A stretch of DNA of 22,307 nucleotides from Nocardioidaceae bacterium (GTDB lineage: Bacteria > Actinomycetota > Actinomycetes > Propionibacteriales > Nocardioidaceae), in NCBI GenBank assembly GCA_013696065.1, contig JACCZJ010000299.1:1-22307 (forward strand), written 5' to 3'. Below are positions 20,820-22,307 of the stretch, one piece after another. How positions within the stretch are numbered: position 1 is the first letter of the stretch; every line of letters starts with the position of its first letter. Below the pieces are notes generated by a model, which worked only from the letters and a program-made list of their open reading frames with translations, was not told the DNA's origin and did not search any database. The translations under genes and the position numbers were made by a program.

Positions 20820-21458
20820 ATGCAACTCGACCATCTCTCGTTTGCAGCAGGTCCGGACGGATTGGCCGCCACCACAGCGCGGCTCTCACAACAGCTCGGT
20901 GAGGAGTTCGTCAACGGGGGGATCCATCCCCGCTTCGGCACACGCAACACGGTGTTGCCCTTGGCCGGTGGGCAGTTCCTCGAGGTCGTCGAGGTGCTCG
21001 ACCACCCAGCCTCCGACAAGGCGCCCTTCGGGCAGGCCGTGCGGTCACGGTCTGAGGCCGGTGGGGGGTGGCTCGGATGGGTGGTTTCTGTGGAAGACAT
21101 CACCATCGTCGAGGACCGGTTGCAGCGTAAGTCGGTTCCCGGCAACCGCCACCGGCCCGACGGAGTGGAGCTGCGGTGGCGCCAGATCGGCGTACGGGGC
21201 TTGCAGTCTGATCCGCAACTGCCGTTCTTTGTGCAGTGGCAAGTGGACAGCCACGAGCACCCATCGGCTCAGGCCAGCGGCAACGTTGAGCTGACCAGCT
21301 TGCAGATAGCAGGAGACCCTCGGCGCGTCTCCGAGTGGTTGGGTGTGCCGGCCCAACGGCCGTTAGAAGGTCTCGACGTGGAGTGGCTCGCCCCCAATGG
21401 AACTCCCGGCATCTTGAGCGCCTCCTTCAAAACGCCCGCCGGAGTCGTGAGCATCTGA
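20820..21458 (+). CDS. VOC-fold (glyoxalase-like) protein
   Basis: The 212-residue protein begins MQLDHLSFAAGP, the usual first strand of the vicinal-oxygen-chelate fold, and has GTRNTVLPLAGGQFLEVVEV (~40-60) and a C-terminal repeat ending SASFKTPAGVV. It is nearest the glyoxalase-like domain family PF13468 of unknown function. H5 and E55 could be metal ligands. A CACAAT 6 bases before the ATG may be a weak -10; no ribosome site is seen. The enzyme activity is unknown. Confidence 0.82.
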   Translation: MQLDHLSFAAGPDGLAATTARLSQQLGEEFVNGGIHPRFGTRNTVLPLAGGQFLEVVEVLDHPASDKAPFGQAVRSRSEAGGGWLGWVVSVEDITIVEDRLQRKSVPGNRHRPDGVELRWRQIGVRGLQSDPQLPFFVQWQVDSHEHPSAQASGNVELTSLQIAGDPRRVSEWLGVPAQRPLEGLDVEWLAPNGTPGILSASFKTPAGVVSI

Positions 21459-21486
21459 CGGGCGGGCACTACCTCCCTGAGCGCAG

Positions 21487-22185
21487 ATGAACCGGATTGC
21501 CGCGGGGGCTCAGGCAAGCCCCAACATTTGGCAGCATCCGCATGTCTACGAGGTCGAGAACCGTGCTGCCGACCCTGACGGGATCATCGCGTTGGCGATG
21601 CGGTCGCAGCAAACGTGGAAAGACGCAACCTTGCTTGACTTAGGTTGCGGAACCGGCTACCACCTTCCGCTCTTTGCCGCCGAGGCAGAACGGGTCATCG
21701 GTGTCGAGCCGCACGGCGACCTCGTCACGTGGGCTCGGCTACGTACACGCAAACTGCGTAACGTCACGGTGTTGCGTGGCTCCGCCCAACACATCCCGTT
21801 GCCGGCAGCCTCAGTCGACATGGTCCATGCCCGCTGGGCCTATTTTTTCGGTCCCGGCTGTGAGCCCGGCCTTGACGAGCTGGCACGCGTCGTACGCCGA
21901 GGTGGGGTGGGCTTTGTGATCGACAACGACGCCACCCGCAGCACGTTCGGTCGATGGTTCACCTCGGCCTTTCCCTCGTATGACGCGGGCGCTGTCGACC
22001 AGTTCTTCTCCCGGCACGGCTGGAGCGTGTTGCACCGAGACATCCGCTGGAAGTTCGACACCCGCGCAGAGTTCGAAGCGGTCGTACGTATCGAGTTCGC
22101 GCCCGAGCATGCCGAGCGGATCATGAGCGAACACCACGGCCTCGAAGTGGACTACGCCGTCAACATCAGGGTCAAGCACTACTGA
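21487..22185 (+). CDS. Class I SAM-dependent methyltransferase
   Basis: The 232-residue protein has the Rossmann-type methyltransferase motif I LLDLGCGTGYHLP (49-61), an acidic motif II end (RVIGVEPHG), motif III-like LRGSAQHIPLPAASVDMVHARW and the later FVIDND strand, all typical of Methyltransf_11. The acceptor is unknown. It starts 28 bases after the VOC gene and is probably transcribed with it. The ribosome site is weak. A stable hairpin follows the stop. Confidence 0.88.
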   Translation: MNRIAAGAQASPNIWQHPHVYEVENRAADPDGIIALAMRSQQTWKDATLLDLGCGTGYHLPLFAAEAERVIGVEPHGDLVTWARLRTRKLRNVTVLRGSAQHIPLPAASVDMVHARWAYFFGPGCEPGLDELARVVRRGGVGFVIDNDATRSTFGRWFTSAFPSYDAGAVDQFFSRHGWSVLHRDIRWKFDTRAEFEAVVRIEFAPEHAERIMSEHHGLEVDYAVNIRVKHY

Positions 22186-22202
22186 TCACTGACTTTCCCG
22201 CG

Positions 22203-22252
22203 GACTTGTCAGAACCTGAGACTGCTATGACAAGCTCAGCGTCTGACAAGTC
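22203..22252. terminator. Large hairpin downstream of the methyltransferase gene
   Basis: GACTTGTCAGA (22203-22213) and TCTGACAAGTC (22242-22252) are a perfect 11-bp inverted repeat. A 2x2 internal loop leads to CTGAG/CTCAG (22216-22220, 22235-22239) and a 14-base apical loop. It begins 18 bases after the stop codon, a terminator position, with no T-tract. A second TGACAAG (22228-22234) in the loop can also pair with the left arm, giving an alternative hairpin. Confidence 0.55.
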
Positions 22253-22307
22253 GGGCGAGTAGGCGCGACGAGGTAGCAGCCGACATTGTCGGTGGCATGC
22301 CCTAGCG

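Noticed and set aside
1..22307. tRNA, rRNA, riboswitch or CRISPR elements
   Set aside because: None recognised by eye on either strand; a covariance-model search would be needed to exclude weak riboswitches.

Overview
The window is high-GC DNA with actinobacterial gene content and looks like a chromosomal core region, not a mobile island. No transposase, integrase, CRISPR array, tRNA or rRNA was seen. The proteins and their order resemble, from memory, the Mycobacterium tuberculosis Rv0496-Rv0512 block: a Ppx/GppA phosphatase, a TIM-barrel isomerase, proC, a small excisionase-like HTH protein, a 33-codon basic ribosomal protein, an SDR epimerase, a PlsC-like acyltransferase, a glutaredoxin, then hemA-hemC-hemD-hemB. 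A BldN-type ECF sigma factor near rex-hemACD also recalls Streptomyces. A Micrococcales-type actinobacterium is likely, but the genus cannot be fixed from sequence alone.

Layout. Bases 1-366 hold the C-terminal end of a proline-rich protein (+). Bases 398-6109 (-) are the rex-hemA-hemC-hemD-hemB operon for tetrapyrrole synthesis, with a promoter and an overlapping Rex-like operator at 6181-6209. Bases 6372-8212 (-) are a glutaredoxin-like protein coupled to a degenerate adenylate-forming enzyme. A BldN-like sigma factor (8365-9120, +) runs tail-to-tail into a four-gene group (-): HTH protein, 33-aa ribosomal protein, SDR protein and acyltransferase (9113-11473). Next on the same strand are an AcuC-like deacetylase, a DUF445 membrane protein, ProC and a monofunctional proline dehydrogenase (11701-16023). 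A free-standing biotin-carrier domain (16317-16538, +) has a leader with repeats and tandem mini-ORFs. Facing it is an ABC-2 exporter pair coupled to the TIM-barrel isomerase, then the Ppx/GppA phosphatase (16734-19984, -). The right end has three + genes: a cysteine-rich protein, a VOC protein and a methyltransferase, followed by a large hairpin.

How the parts work together. Rex senses the NADH/NAD+ ratio and probably controls its own operon, linking haem supply to redox state. ProC and proline dehydrogenase catalyse opposing steps between proline and P5C. Several genes (12882, 19032, 19984, 20040) have a TANNNT -10-like hexamer 6-7 nt before the start codon, which suggests leaderless mRNAs. 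The least explained signals are the repeat/mini-ORF leader of the biotin-carrier gene, the adenylate-forming enzyme lacking its usual catalytic lysines, and the BldN-like sigma factor with no anti-sigma gene next to it.
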